From the NCBI RefSeq assembly GCF_043290135.1, contig NC_134705.1, positions 39,670,771 through 39,734,770 of the forward strand: a stretch of 64,000 bases of DNA, given 5' to 3'. The DNA comes from Rhipicephalus microplus. Lineage: Eukaryota > Arthropoda > Arachnida > Ixodida > Ixodidae. The position numbers were made by a program, and so were the translations under genes. This document shows, in pieces, positions 22,663 to 31,014 of the stretch (position 1 is its first letter; every line of letters begins with the position of its first letter). Under the pieces are notes generated by a model that saw only the letters and a program-made list of their open reading frames with translations, made no database searches and was not told the origin of the DNA.

Positions 22663-25374
22663 TCATTGTTCTATGGTTCTAGGAAAAAAGCTCAATTTGA
22701 ATAGATTGGTGTGTGCGTGAAAAGGGGCGAGGTTTAGGGCATGATTATTTCGAGTAACGGTTGGCATAGCATACGTAAGATAGCTGTTATCGGAGAGACG
22801 GTTAACTGAGTGAACGATGGCATGCACGAATTTGAGCGACTCGATATCTCGTCGAGTAGAGAGTGAGGTTAAATTTAAAGTAGTAATGGCGGATGTAGGC
22901 GAAAAATGGTGGTCATAGCGTCGACAAATGAAACGGATTGCTTTTTTTTGCACAGATTCAATTTGTTTTATTTCTCTTTTTTTGTACGGACACCAAACGA
23001 TAGAAGCATAATCAAGAACTGGACGAATTAGTGTTTTGTACATTAGTAATTTAGTTTCATATGGGGAAGTTCTGAGGGTACGTCTTAGGTAGCCTAGTTT
23101 TTTAAGAGATTTGGTGCAGACTGAATTGATATGTTTAGACCAGGAGAGGTTAGTGGTGAAAATCACGCCAAGGTATTTATAGTCTGAAACCCTTTGGAGC
23201 ATTAGGTCATTGAAAGAGTAGTTGAAAACGGAAGTCTGCGTTTTGGTAGTAAACGACATCGAGACAGTTTTACGGAAATTGATATTCATTTGCCATGTGT
23301 CACACCAAGAGCAAAAGGCACTAAACGAATCATTGAGAAGATAGTGATCTTGAACGTTGTTAATGGTGTTATATAGAACGCAGTCATCGGCGTAGAGACG
23401 TAATTTACAGGTAATAGATTGTGGTAAGTCATTAATAAAAATCAAAAATAACAAAGAACCAAGAACGGATCCTTGTGGTACCCCTGATGTGACTTTGATT
23501 TGAGATGAATCGCCAGAGTTAAAGCTAACGTATTGGGAGCGATTAAACAGAAAATTGGCAATTAGGTTTACTAGACTGGAATTTTTTAGGATGGCTTCGA
23601 GTTTTTTGAGCAACTTAGAATGCGAAACAGTGTCGAAAGCTTTTGCGAAATCAATGAATATTACGTCGACCTGGTGGCCGCAGTCAAGACTTGCGGAAAT
23701 GTCATGGGTAAATTCTGTCAATTGGGTTAAAGTGCTGAATCCCCTACGAAAGCCATGCTGCAGATTAGATAAAACGTTGTTAGTCTCAAGAAAGTCGATT
23801 ATATGTTTATAAATGATGTGCTCCAACAGCTTGCCGGAATGTGGTGTCAGCGAGATGGGACGATTGTTTGGAAAAAGCTGCTTATCGCCAGACTTATAAA
23901 TCGGCCGAACTTTGGCCAGTTTCCAGGCACTAGGAAAAACACCCGAGGATAAACATTTCTGAAATATGATGGTAAGGTAACGAGATGTCCATAACGCATA
24001 CCGAATTAAAAAAGAGTTTGGAATACCATCGGGACCGTCTCCCTTTTTTGCATCTAGATTCAGAATAAGATTCAACACACCAGCATGACTGATAGTTACA
24101 TCAGTAATTGAGCCTATATCGGAAGGGGAGTTAAAGGCAGGGGCAACATGATTATCGACGGAAAATACAGAGTGGAAGTAAGTATTAAACGCATGGGAGA
24201 TTTTCTGGTCATCAGTAATAGTTTCACTGTTAATCAAGAATGAGGAGGAAGAGCAGCTACTATGCAGAACTGATGTCCAGAATTTGCGAGAATTATTTTT
24301 GAGTAAAGAGTGTAATTGTGTGCCGAAGAAAAAATCCTTAGCAGAAGCCATCATTTGGGCAACCTGTTTTTTAGCTTTCAGGAACTCATTCGTGCTATTA
24401 GGTATATCAAGGTTCATTCTACGCCTCAGCCTGCGTACACGACGAGATAGGTGAAGAATATCTCTATTCATCCAAGGAAGTTTCTTATTCGTTTTTTTAG
24501 TTTTTATTGGAACAAAGCAATGAATGCACGATTTTACAATGTTTTCAAAGTATGACACAAGAGTATCTACGTCACAGTTGCTGCTCATGAATTCGAACAG
24601 AGAAAAAGCATCAGCAAGGTCATCCAAGATCGAAGTATCGTTAGCACGATTAAAATCCGGGAATGTTGTGAACGTATACAAGGTTTTAAACACAGGATAA
24701 GACAGGGTCACGATGACCGCCTTATGATCCGATAAATCTTCGGTAGTTTCACATATAAATCCAGCTTCCGCAATGTTAGAGCTTACAAACACTAGGTCGA
24801 GAAGTGCGTCCAGTCGAGTTGCATCACTAACCAACTGCACCAAGTCATGCGACAACGAAAAATTGATTAGCTCTCGGCCGAGGCCAGGTTCTCGACCGAA
24901 AGGTGTCAGAGAAGGCCAATGAATTCCGGGTGCATTGAAATCACCCATGCAGATAATATTAGATGAACCAATATTGTGGTTATAAATATAACTATTGAGA
25001 TTGCGTATATGATCGACGGAGGTGCCAGGTGGGCGGTAGCAGACACCAACCATGAGATGATGCTTGTTTAAGTAAAGCTTGCACCACACCGATTCAACAT
25101 CTAGAGGCACAGTCAAAACAGAGAACGTCAAGTCCGACCGAAAGAGTAAAGCAACTCCCCCGCCTTTGCCGCTCCGTCGATCACAACGAACTAGTGCGTA
25201 CCCGGGTGGAGTTATCTCAGAGTCGTAAACGCCTTCATGTAGCCAAGATTCAGTTACACCTACTATGTGCGGGGAAAACGTGGATACCAGAGAGACAAAG
25301 CTAGAAAATTTATTCAGTAGACTTCTTGCATTGACATTCAAAATTATGAGGTCATTACATGGATATTGGGGTAG
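22663..25374 (-). CDS. LINE G ORF2: endonuclease-reverse transcriptase
   Basis: An open frame of about 900 codons directly after the ORF1 TGA at 25377-25375, in the same frame. EEP comes first: LNVNARSLLNK, then TESWLHEG, then GDFNAPGIHW, then LSDHKAVIV. RT follows: GDGPDGIPN, RPISLTPHSGKLLEH, FIDFAKAFDTVSH, TSGVPQGSVLGSLLF, YADD at 23394-23383, and the KYLGVIFT thumb. There is no RNase H, as usual for CR1/L2. No ATG precedes the EEP core: the first in-frame Met (HHLMVGVC) lies beyond catalytic residues. Translation therefore probably depends on readthrough from ORF1 or on a non-AUG start. The final TGA (22665-22663) replaces an expected Trp, after which about 25 or more related residues follow, so the C-terminus is slightly truncated. 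Confidence 0.88.
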   Translation of the reverse strand, partial: LPQYPCNDLIILNVNARSLLNKFSSFVSLVSTFSPHIVGVTESWLHEGVYDSEITPPGYALVRCDRRSGKGGGVALLFRSDLTFSVLTVPLDVESVWCKLYLNKHHLMVGVCYRPPGTSVDHIRNLNSYIYNHNIGSSNIICMGDFNAPGIHWPSLTPFGREPGLGRELINFSLSHDLVQLVSDATRLDALLDLVFVSSNIAEAGFICETTEDLSDHKAVIVTLSYPVFKTLYTFTTFPDFNRANDTSILDDLADAFSLFEFMSSNCDVDTLVSYFENIVKSCIHCFVPIKTKKTNKKLPWMNRDILHLSRRVRRLRRRMNLDIPNSTNEFLKAKKQVAQMMASAKDFFFGTQLHSLLKNNSRKFWTSVLHSSCSSSSFLINSETITDDQKISHAFNTYFHSVFSVDNHVAPAFNSPSDIGSITDVTISHAGVLNLILNLDAKKGDGPDGIPNSFLIRYALWTSRYLTIIFQKCLSSGVFPSAWKLAKVRPIYKSGDKQLFPNNRPISLTPHSGKLLEHIIYKHIIDFLETNNVLSNLQHGFRRGFSTLTQLTEFTHDISASLDCGHQVDVIFIDFAKAFDTVSHSKLLKKLEAILKNSSLVNLIANFLFNRSQYVSFNSGDSSQIKVTSGVPQGSVLGSLLFLIFINDLPQSITCKLRLYADDCVLYNTINNVQDHYLLNDSFSAFCSWCDTWQMNINFRKTVSMSFTTKTQTSVFNYSFNDLMLQRVSDYKYLGVIFTTNLSWSKHINSVCTKSLKKLGYLRRTLRTSPYETKLLMYKTLIRPVLDYASIVWCPYKKREIKQIESVQKKAIRFICRRYDHHFSPTSAITTLNLTSLSTRRDIESLKFVHAIVHSVNRLSDNSYLTYAMPTVTRNNHALNLAPFHAHTNLFKLSFFPRTIEQ

Positions 25375-26397
25375 TCAGGGAGGAGATGAAGATTCAGCGG
25401 TGGGAGCAGGGTGACGTGAAGATCTACGAGAGGGTACTTTAACAAGCGTGTTAAAAGTTGCATCTAAGGTATACTGAATGTCATCAATAAAAAGTTTATT
25501 GAAGCGCAAACGTACTTTAGACCCGCTGTCACGAAATTAAGCAGAAGCACCCCAGAGCTTTCTCCGGACAGAGCGCACACTTTGGGAATAATCTTCCGTA
25601 ACGTAGCAGTCGGATCCTTTGAACTTTGAGACGTTCTTCATCACTTTTATTTTATCGCTGGAGTCTAGAAGCCTCACAATGACGGGCCGAACATGGCTGA
25701 CTCGGGACCGCCCTAGCCTATGACAACGTTCAATGGGAGGACAGTGTATGAGCAAGGTATCACTGAATACTTTTGATACCCTAGCCCGGAGACTTTCACT
25801 ATTTTCGTCGTCCTCTTCTTTCAAACCATGCAAGATTAAGTTGTTGCGTCTCATGCGATTTTCAAGATCATCATTTTTTAATCTCAGTTCATTAACCGTC
25901 TGTGACAAAGCCGCAAATTCACTGTTAAAGGGTACCGATGAAACAGGCGGTGCTGAGACGGCATGGGAAGACTCAAGGGCCGAAACACGCGAATCCAGAG
26001 AATCCAATCTAGCGTTGACGGTATGGTGAAAATTTTTGATGTCAAGGATATCCTTGGCCATTTGACTTTGACCATCGAGAATTTCAGAAAGTAGTTGCTC
26101 CACAGACGAGTTACCATCCATCAAAACAGTGCCTGCCTCATTCTTAGAACGTGTCGTGGGCCCCTGAGCACTCCCATCATTACTGCTTCCTTTAGCGGCA
26201 GAAGGTTTAGGGGGGCCAGGATTTAGTTCAACATCGCCGCTCAAGAGAAGGCGACGTAAACTATATACGGCATGAGAACAAACACTGACAAAATTGTGTG
26301 GGCAGGGCAGCAGCAGCAAACACCGATCGTCAGAGCGAAAACACTTGGTAAGATCAAGATAACATACCTGCAGAATAAAAACGAGACGGTTAGGCAT
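25375..26397 (-). pseudogene. LINE G ORF1: 2A leader + RNA-binding protein, one internal stop
   Basis: The ATG at 26397 lies 30 nt after the predicted transcription start. Residues 1-50 form a hydrophobic, Cys-rich leader. Residues 55-62 are DVELNPGP, the 2A ribosome-skipping consensus, predicted to separate Gly61 from Pro62. A low-complexity stretch follows, then a coiled coil (about 140-205), then an RRM-like domain (NLILHGLKEEDDEN, RCHRLGRSR, RPVIVRLLDSSDK) and an L1-ORF1p-like C-terminal domain. TAA at 25539-25537 interrupts this last domain, and the same frame continues (KVRLRFNKLFIDDIQY) to TGA at 25377-25375. The TAA thus looks like a recent C-to-T change. Predicted role: trimeric RNA-binding nucleic-acid chaperone. 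Confidence 0.82.
26212..26235 (-). other. 2A ribosome-skipping motif
   Basis: Eight codons encode D-V-E-L-N-P-G-P, matching the D(V/I)ExNPGP consensus in full. Similar 2A motifs are known near the N-terminus of ORF1 in CR1/L2-group LINEs of other animals. There they can release the leader, or act as a switch with a signal peptide. Confidence 0.85.
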
Positions 26398-26425
26398 ACT
26401 GCCGGCACTGCCGCTGCCCAGCCCA

Positions 26426-26458
26426 CTGACGACGGAGACCAGGTCCAGGGGTTTTATA
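26426..26458 (-). promoter_or_regulatory. LINE G proximal monomer core promoter
   Basis: TATAAAA at 26458-26452 and initiator TCAGT with its A at 26427. From the first T of TATA to the A is 31 nt, the canonical spacing. A transcript would start AGTGGGCTGGG and carry a 30-nt leader before the ORF1 ATG. Confidence 0.75.
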
Positions 26459-26778
26459 CTTTTCTTTGATGACGTAACAGAATGATGACAGTCGATGATT
26501 GGCTGGTCGAGGTGTAGTCTTGCACATGTAGCACTCCGGTCAAACAGCTGTAGGGCACGCCACGGAAGGCACACGCGCGCGTGACAGAGCAGTCCATATG
26601 GTAACGGTTGATGCTGGGCGTGAAGTTCCCAAAGAACGATAACGCAGCGGTGGTCGGCACATGCTCACAGCAGGTTGTTACACAGGAGTGTTGATTCAGG
26701 GTCGTCAGGAATCTGAAAACCTGCAGAATAAAAACGAGACGGTTAGGCATACTGCCGGCACTGCCGCTGCCCAGCCCA

Positions 26779-26811
26779 CTGACGACGGAGACCAGGTCCA
26801 GGGGTTTTATA
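26779..26811 (-). promoter_or_regulatory. LINE G second monomer core promoter
   Basis: Same arrangement one unit upstream: TATAAAA at 26811-26805 and initiator A at 26780, again 31 nt apart. A start here would regenerate a proximal monomer in the RNA. Confidence 0.75.
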
Positions 26812-27131
26812 CTTTTTTTTGATGACGTAACAGAATGATGACAGTCGAGGATTGCCTGGTCGAGGTGGTCTTTCACATGTAGCACTCCCGTCAAACAGCT
26901 GTAGGGCACGCCACGGAAGGCACACGCGCGCGTGACAGAGCAGTCCATATGGTAACGGTTGATGCTGGGCGTGAAGTTCCCAAAGAACGATAACGCAGCG
27001 GTGGTCGGCGCATGCTCACAGCAGGTTGTTACACAGGAGTGTTGATTCAGGGTCGTCAGGAATCTGAAAACCTGCAGAATAAAAACGAGACGGTTAGGCA
27101 TACTGCCGGCACTGCCGCTGCCCAGCCCACT

Positions 27132-27153
27132 CACTGTCGCTGCCCAGCCCACT
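27132..27153 (-). repeat. 22-nt 5'-terminal duplication of LINE G
   Basis: The first 22 nt of the element repeat the start of the following monomer portion (AGTGGGCTGGGCAGCG then A/G then CAGTG). The element therefore begins with two copies of its initiator-proximal sequence, perhaps through template jumping during first-strand synthesis. Confidence 0.7.
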
Positions 27154-27160
27154 CCTCGGT

Positions 27161-28593
27161 TGGCTCGGTTATCCCGATAGTGTCGTCGGTTCGAATTCTG
27201 GGCGTTACCCTACTGGAGACTGGCAAAAACGACTTAACCATCACACATCTCACCAAAAAAAGCTGAGGCAGTCATGCACCTCGCCCGACGCGTCGCTAAT
27301 AGACACGCAGGACTCACAGAAGAAAGCTTACTACGTATCTTTCATGCGTTCCTAATGTGCCGCGTTCACTACGTTGCCTGCGCTCACCCGTGGAGCAAAG
27401 GCGATGAAACTAAAGTAGACAACCTCATCCGAAAATGCACAAAACGAGTACTTGGTCTACCCATGTTCACAAGCACGCAGCGCCTGCTATCTCTTGGGGT
27501 ACATAACATGTTCCAAGAAATCATTGCAGCACAAAGAATGTCCCAACTCATACGCCTGTCTTCGACAGCTGCGGGTCAGGAACTCCTCTCACACATAGGT
27601 CTTCCTATCCCAACTCAAGTGAACGAACCAGAACCATTACCACAACACCTTCACGCTAAAATTGCAGTGCTACCCTTCCCCAGGAACACGCACCCAGTGC
27701 ACAATCAGGCTCGAAGAAGGGCACGAGCCCAATTCTTACTAAAAGCGGCCAACCTACACGCGACAGACGTGGTGTTCGTAGGCGCCGCTAAATACGTGGA
27801 CAAACCCTACTTTGCAGCAGAGGCGGTCACCCCAGACGGAAAAGCTCTTAATGCTCCTAGCGCACAAACACAGAAAGCCTGCGAGGCTGAACAAGTGGCC
27901 ATTGTCCTTGCTCTAGCACTCCCTCAGCGCGACACAATATTTACCGACTCTAAACCCGCTGCACTGGCATACCGCCGCGGTACACTTTGCCAGGCGGCAT
28001 TAAGAGTTCTAGCATCTGTTCAGATAACTGTAGACAAGCATATCCACTGGTTCCCTGGTCATGAAGGGATCAACATTCAACCAGGGGTCCCCAACGGTAA
28101 TGAGCTGGCCCATAACCTCGCGCGTGATCTTACGTGCCGCGGGGGGTCGCGGTCCGGCTCACTGGCCGGGGACACCAACACGCACCGGGAGCCACTCCTA
28201 TCTTATCACGAAATTCGCTCGCACTATAAGTTATTTAGAAAGGAATTCCCCTCACCTCACTCAGCACTAAATAAAGCACTACAATTAACGCTTCGGCTGC
28301 TGCAAACGCACAGTTACCCCAGCCCCTATATTTGCAGCAAATACCTACCAGATATAAGGCCAGAATGCCCCAAACGCCAAAATTCAAGGTGCGATTTAAA
28401 TCACATGCTGTGGCAGTGTCCCGTGCTAAACGCTAGCTTCGGGTCCCCTGCCACCGAGGACGACTGGTTCAACCACTTCAGGAGCCGCGACAGGGCTCTT
28501 CAACACCAGGCCATCCAGAAGGCCCAAAAGGTGGCTGGCGAGCTCCGACTCCCAGTCCCCACATGGGCGGAGCCACCGGGCTGGCCCCCGTAA
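27161..28593 (+). pseudogene. LINE F ORF2, 3' part (RT end and RNase H)
   Basis: Resumes in the RT thumb (SVRILGVTLLE) and, after a frame change near 27265, runs open from 27274 to 28593. RNase H spans about 27765-28130: VVFVGAAKY, where the first catalytic Asp is Gly; AEQVAIVLAL; FTDSKPAAL; and HWFPGHEG with ELAHNLARD. The C-terminal Cys/His segment is degenerate (NSRCDLNHMLWQC, near 28381-28420). Ends at TAA near 28593. Homologous to the C-termini of LINEs D and E. Confidence 0.85.
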
Positions 28594-28642
28594 GCGGTGC
28601 CCAGTCCCCTTCAGGACCTTTATTAAAGTTAATTCTCTCTCT

Positions 28643-28654
28643 CTCGCTTAAACG
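28643..28654. repeat. Target-site duplication of LINE F, right copy
   Basis: CTCGCTTAAACG, one mismatch from 18203-18214. Confidence 0.82.
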
Positions 28655-29275
28655 TCATCATAGTCGTACCTGTCTAACATACAGGGCGTGCTCGCCCTTT
28701 GCCGCAAAGCAGACGACGGCATGGAGGAGTCCGAAAGGGTAGCGCATATATCAAAAGGCTTTGCCGATGGCGCATTCAATTTGCTAATCTGCAAAGACTG
28801 TGACATAGTAGATGCCATTATTCGAGAGTGCCAGCGTTTTGAGGCCACCCAAAGCCGACGTTTTTCCCATCAGTTCGCTCGACTTCCCAACACCACAGCA
28901 GCATGGTCGTGTGAAGACATGCCAGTAATACAGGGACCGCTGACTGCGGAGCACGTCACGAAGATCATCCGTCGAGAACGTGAAGCTGTGTCTCCCGCTT
29001 CAACTTTCTCTCGTGCCTGTGAGTACAGCTCTCAAATGGGGCCTTTAGTGCATGCCATTGTTCGCCAAGAGCTTTAGAACGTTGGCCTGGAATCTGTGTG
29101 CACCGCCGCCCCCTCCCGATCGACTGACCATCGTCCACCAGTCTCCTACGCCCAAAGCCAGAGGCTCCCAGCACACTCTCGCAATCCCACTGAGCGGAGG
29201 ACTGCTGATGACTGGCCCATTTGCTTTAACTGTCATCCAGATGGTCACGTGAACCGCTATTGCAATATCAGGTAG
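28655..29275 (+). pseudogene. Ty3/gypsy gag, C-terminal part with zinc knuckle
   Basis: Continues the gag interrupted at 18214: SYLSNIQGVLALCRK, then ERVAHISKGFADGAFNLLICKDC, then an open stretch to 29077. After a frame change the nucleocapsid knuckle CFNCHPDGHVNRYC (CX2CX4HX4C) lies at 29222-29263. The knuckle binds genomic RNA. Frame breaks show it is not functional. Confidence 0.78.
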
Positions 29276-29294
29276 TATTAGCGTCAGCCTTCCT

Positions 29295-29927
29295 ATGGCT
29301 ACAGCCATCGCGCAGAGGCAGATGACGGCCACTTCAGAACTCGCCACGAGTCATCTCGGCCAGCCTGCGGTGACGGTTCGTCGACAGTGCATTGTCAGTG
29401 ACTATCCCCTCCCGGCCACCAGCCCGCTCAGCGCTGTCTTGTCGCCCATCGTCGCGCTCACCCCAATTTCACCATCCTCCTTCGCCGACTGCACATCTGG
29501 CTCGGGAAAACTAGACGATGCAGCTTGCAGAGGTGATGCTGGATCGATGATTTGCCAGCCAAATTCTCTGACTATGCCAACACAACGCAACCTCATAGAC
29601 GTTAAAGTAGACGATGCTGTAGTTGTTGACCTTGTAGACAGAGGGTCCAACACTTCGGTGATGAACTCGGAGCTTCGCCACCGCCTTAAAAAGATTGTAA
29701 CGCCACCCACAGTGACACTCATCCAAGTCACCGATGGTGGAACTTTTCCTGTGCTTGGGATGTGCTCTGCACTTGTTATTGTTGCTGACCGCTCAACAAC
29801 TGTGCTCTTTGCCGTGCTCGAGAAGTGCTCTCATGAACTCATCCTGGGCATGGACTTTCTTGCCGCGCACTCTGCCTTAATTGACTGTGAAATAAACTTG
29901 CTTCAGCTTGACCTACCTTATTGCTAA
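29295..29927 (+). pseudogene. Ty3/gypsy aspartic protease region
   Basis: An open stretch of 210 codons. The retropepsin active site appears at 29637-29645 as D-R-G followed by SNTSVM, where D-T-G/D-S-G is expected: the Asp is kept and the Thr/Ser is lost. The second hallmark ELILGMDFL near 29837 is well kept. In the family this enzyme matures gag and pol. The mutated active site and the loss of everything after the protease argue against function. Confidence 0.8.
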
Positions 29928-29955
29928 ATAGACTCCAACTACACCTCAACCACGT

Positions 29956-30402
29956 TTGTGTTCTGTGGAGTACGTTCGCCTAGCGCCACAAGCCGTTACT
30001 AATGTAACCATGAGGACTTTTCCTCCGGTACCCGACGGCGATTTTCAGCTGGCACCAATTTTGGGCGTGTTATTATTAAGAACTGTTGGCAATCCTCATA
30101 CTCTCTTGACGATTACGAATAGTGCGGCGTCGCTACCAATACTGAACTTCAGCTGGTGCGCTCAAGTTGTTCCAGATGGCTTGACTGTAGCCAACGTCTC
30201 TGCCATCAGTGAACAATCTATGTGTTCATTCATTGCGGACGCTCATTTGCCCGCTACTGCATCCTCTTCACAGAGCTCCAATGATGCCGACTTTGACAAA
30301 TATTCTACAAATAAAAGCCAAAACATAAGCACAAAGGTAATCCGTGCAATAACGAATGTGCTTCTGAGCTTGCAGATAAAGGAAACGGGACAAAAGAATT
30401 AG
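29956..30402 (+). pseudogene. Ty3/gypsy pol linker, truncated before RT
   Basis: The sequence after the protease resembles the linker before RT in tick gypsy elements (RTFPPVPDGDFQLAPILGVLL). It ends at a stop at 30400-30402. No RT, RNase H, integrase or 3' LTR follows, so the element is deleted beyond this point. Confidence 0.6.
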
Positions 30403-30738
30403 GAGATGGCCGCTGTGTGAATTTGGAGACGGAAGCTACAAAGATTTAAAGGTCAAGTCTATTAGAATCTGTCATATTAACGCATCCGCAAATGCGTGGC
30501 GAATAGAAGATGAAAAAAAGTAACTGCTTACTCAGGCATCCTTGGAAGTCTAAAAATTTAAAATTGAAACACATACACACAAACACACATTGTTAATCGA
30601 TTATACGTGCTGCTAACTGAAGAAAGCAACTTTAAAATGTTGTTTTCGACATTATCTGAAGAAAAGCAAACGATTGCTTTTCTTAACTTGCGCAGCACTC
30701 TAATTCAAATGCTCAGCCACGAGTATACTATGCTTACT
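30403..30738. other. Spacer, nothing recognised
   Basis: AT-rich sequence between the truncated gypsy element and a Ruka SINE. Confidence 0.4.
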
Positions 30739-30753
30739 TTTTAACGCTACCTT

Positions 30754-30999
30754 GATTGATTGATTGATTTGTGGGTTTTAACGTCCCAAAACCACTATTT
30801 GATTATGAGAGACGCCGTAGTGGAGGGCTCCGGAAATTTTGACCACCTGGGATTCTTTAACGTGCACCCAAATCTGAGTACACGGGCCTACAACAATTCC
30901 GCCTCAATCGGTAATGCAGCCGCCCAGCCGGGATTTGATCCCGCGACCTGCGGGTCAGCAGCCGAGTACCTTAGCCACTAGACCACCATGGCGGGGCAA
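30754..30999 (-). mobile_element. Ruka SINE, full length
   Basis: Minus orientation, (TTGA)n tail at 30754-30770, conserved body, box B complement GGGATTTGATCCC. The 15-bp duplication TTTTAACGCTACCTT lies at 30739-30753 and 31000-31014. Confidence 0.93.
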
Positions 31000-31014
31000 T
31001 TTTAACGCTACCTT

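Larger units (their letters stand above)
26367..27131 (-). repeat. Tandem 5' UTR monomers of LINE G
   Basis: Units begin, on the plus strand, at the same CCTGCAGAATAAAAACG motif at 26367, 26720 and 27071, giving periods of 353 and 351 bp. The two full units are near-identical by eye (a handful of substitutions and 1-3-base indels), and the 5'-most is partial. The array ends downstream at CTGCAG|GT, where the ORF1-specific sequence starts. The design parallels mouse L1 promoter monomers. Confidence 0.92.
22365..27153 (-). mobile_element. LINE G: CR1/L2-like retrotransposon with tandem 5' promoter monomers
   Basis: A 4.79-kb element on the minus strand. It begins at 27153 with AGTGGGCTGGG, carries two full ~352-bp monomers plus a partial one (27153-26367), then ORF1, then ORF2 (EEP and RT, no RNase H), and ends in nine A at 22373-22365. 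There is no clear target-site duplication. About seven extra bases (27154-27160) sit between the 5' end and the resumed host frame. Only two nonsense codons are apparent (25537-25539 and 22663-22665), so it is young. The clade is inferred from the CR1/L2-type EEP (NARSLLNK), the RT, and an ORF1 with coiled coil and L1-ORF1p-like RRM. Confidence 0.88.
18215..28642 (+). mobile_element. LINE F: I-like retrotransposon, split by LINE G and Ruka
   Basis: Inserted in Ty3/gypsy gag with a 12-bp duplication. Without LINE G (22365-27153) and Ruka (19783-20026 plus one duplication) it is about 5.4 kb. The order is a ~255-nt 5' UTR, ORF1 (zinc-knuckle gag), ORF2 (EEP, RT, RNase H), and a short 3' UTR with ATTAAA near 28622 and a (CT)n end. 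Its proteins resemble those of LINEs D and E throughout. Stops at 20635, 20806, 21145 and 22084 and a lost RNase H catalytic Asp show it is inactive. Confidence 0.88.

Noticed and set aside
25339..25341. TTG as the LINE G ORF2 start
   Set aside because: It lies inside the first EEP strand (LNVNARS); the frame is open upstream to the UGA-CUA, so readthrough is the better explanation.
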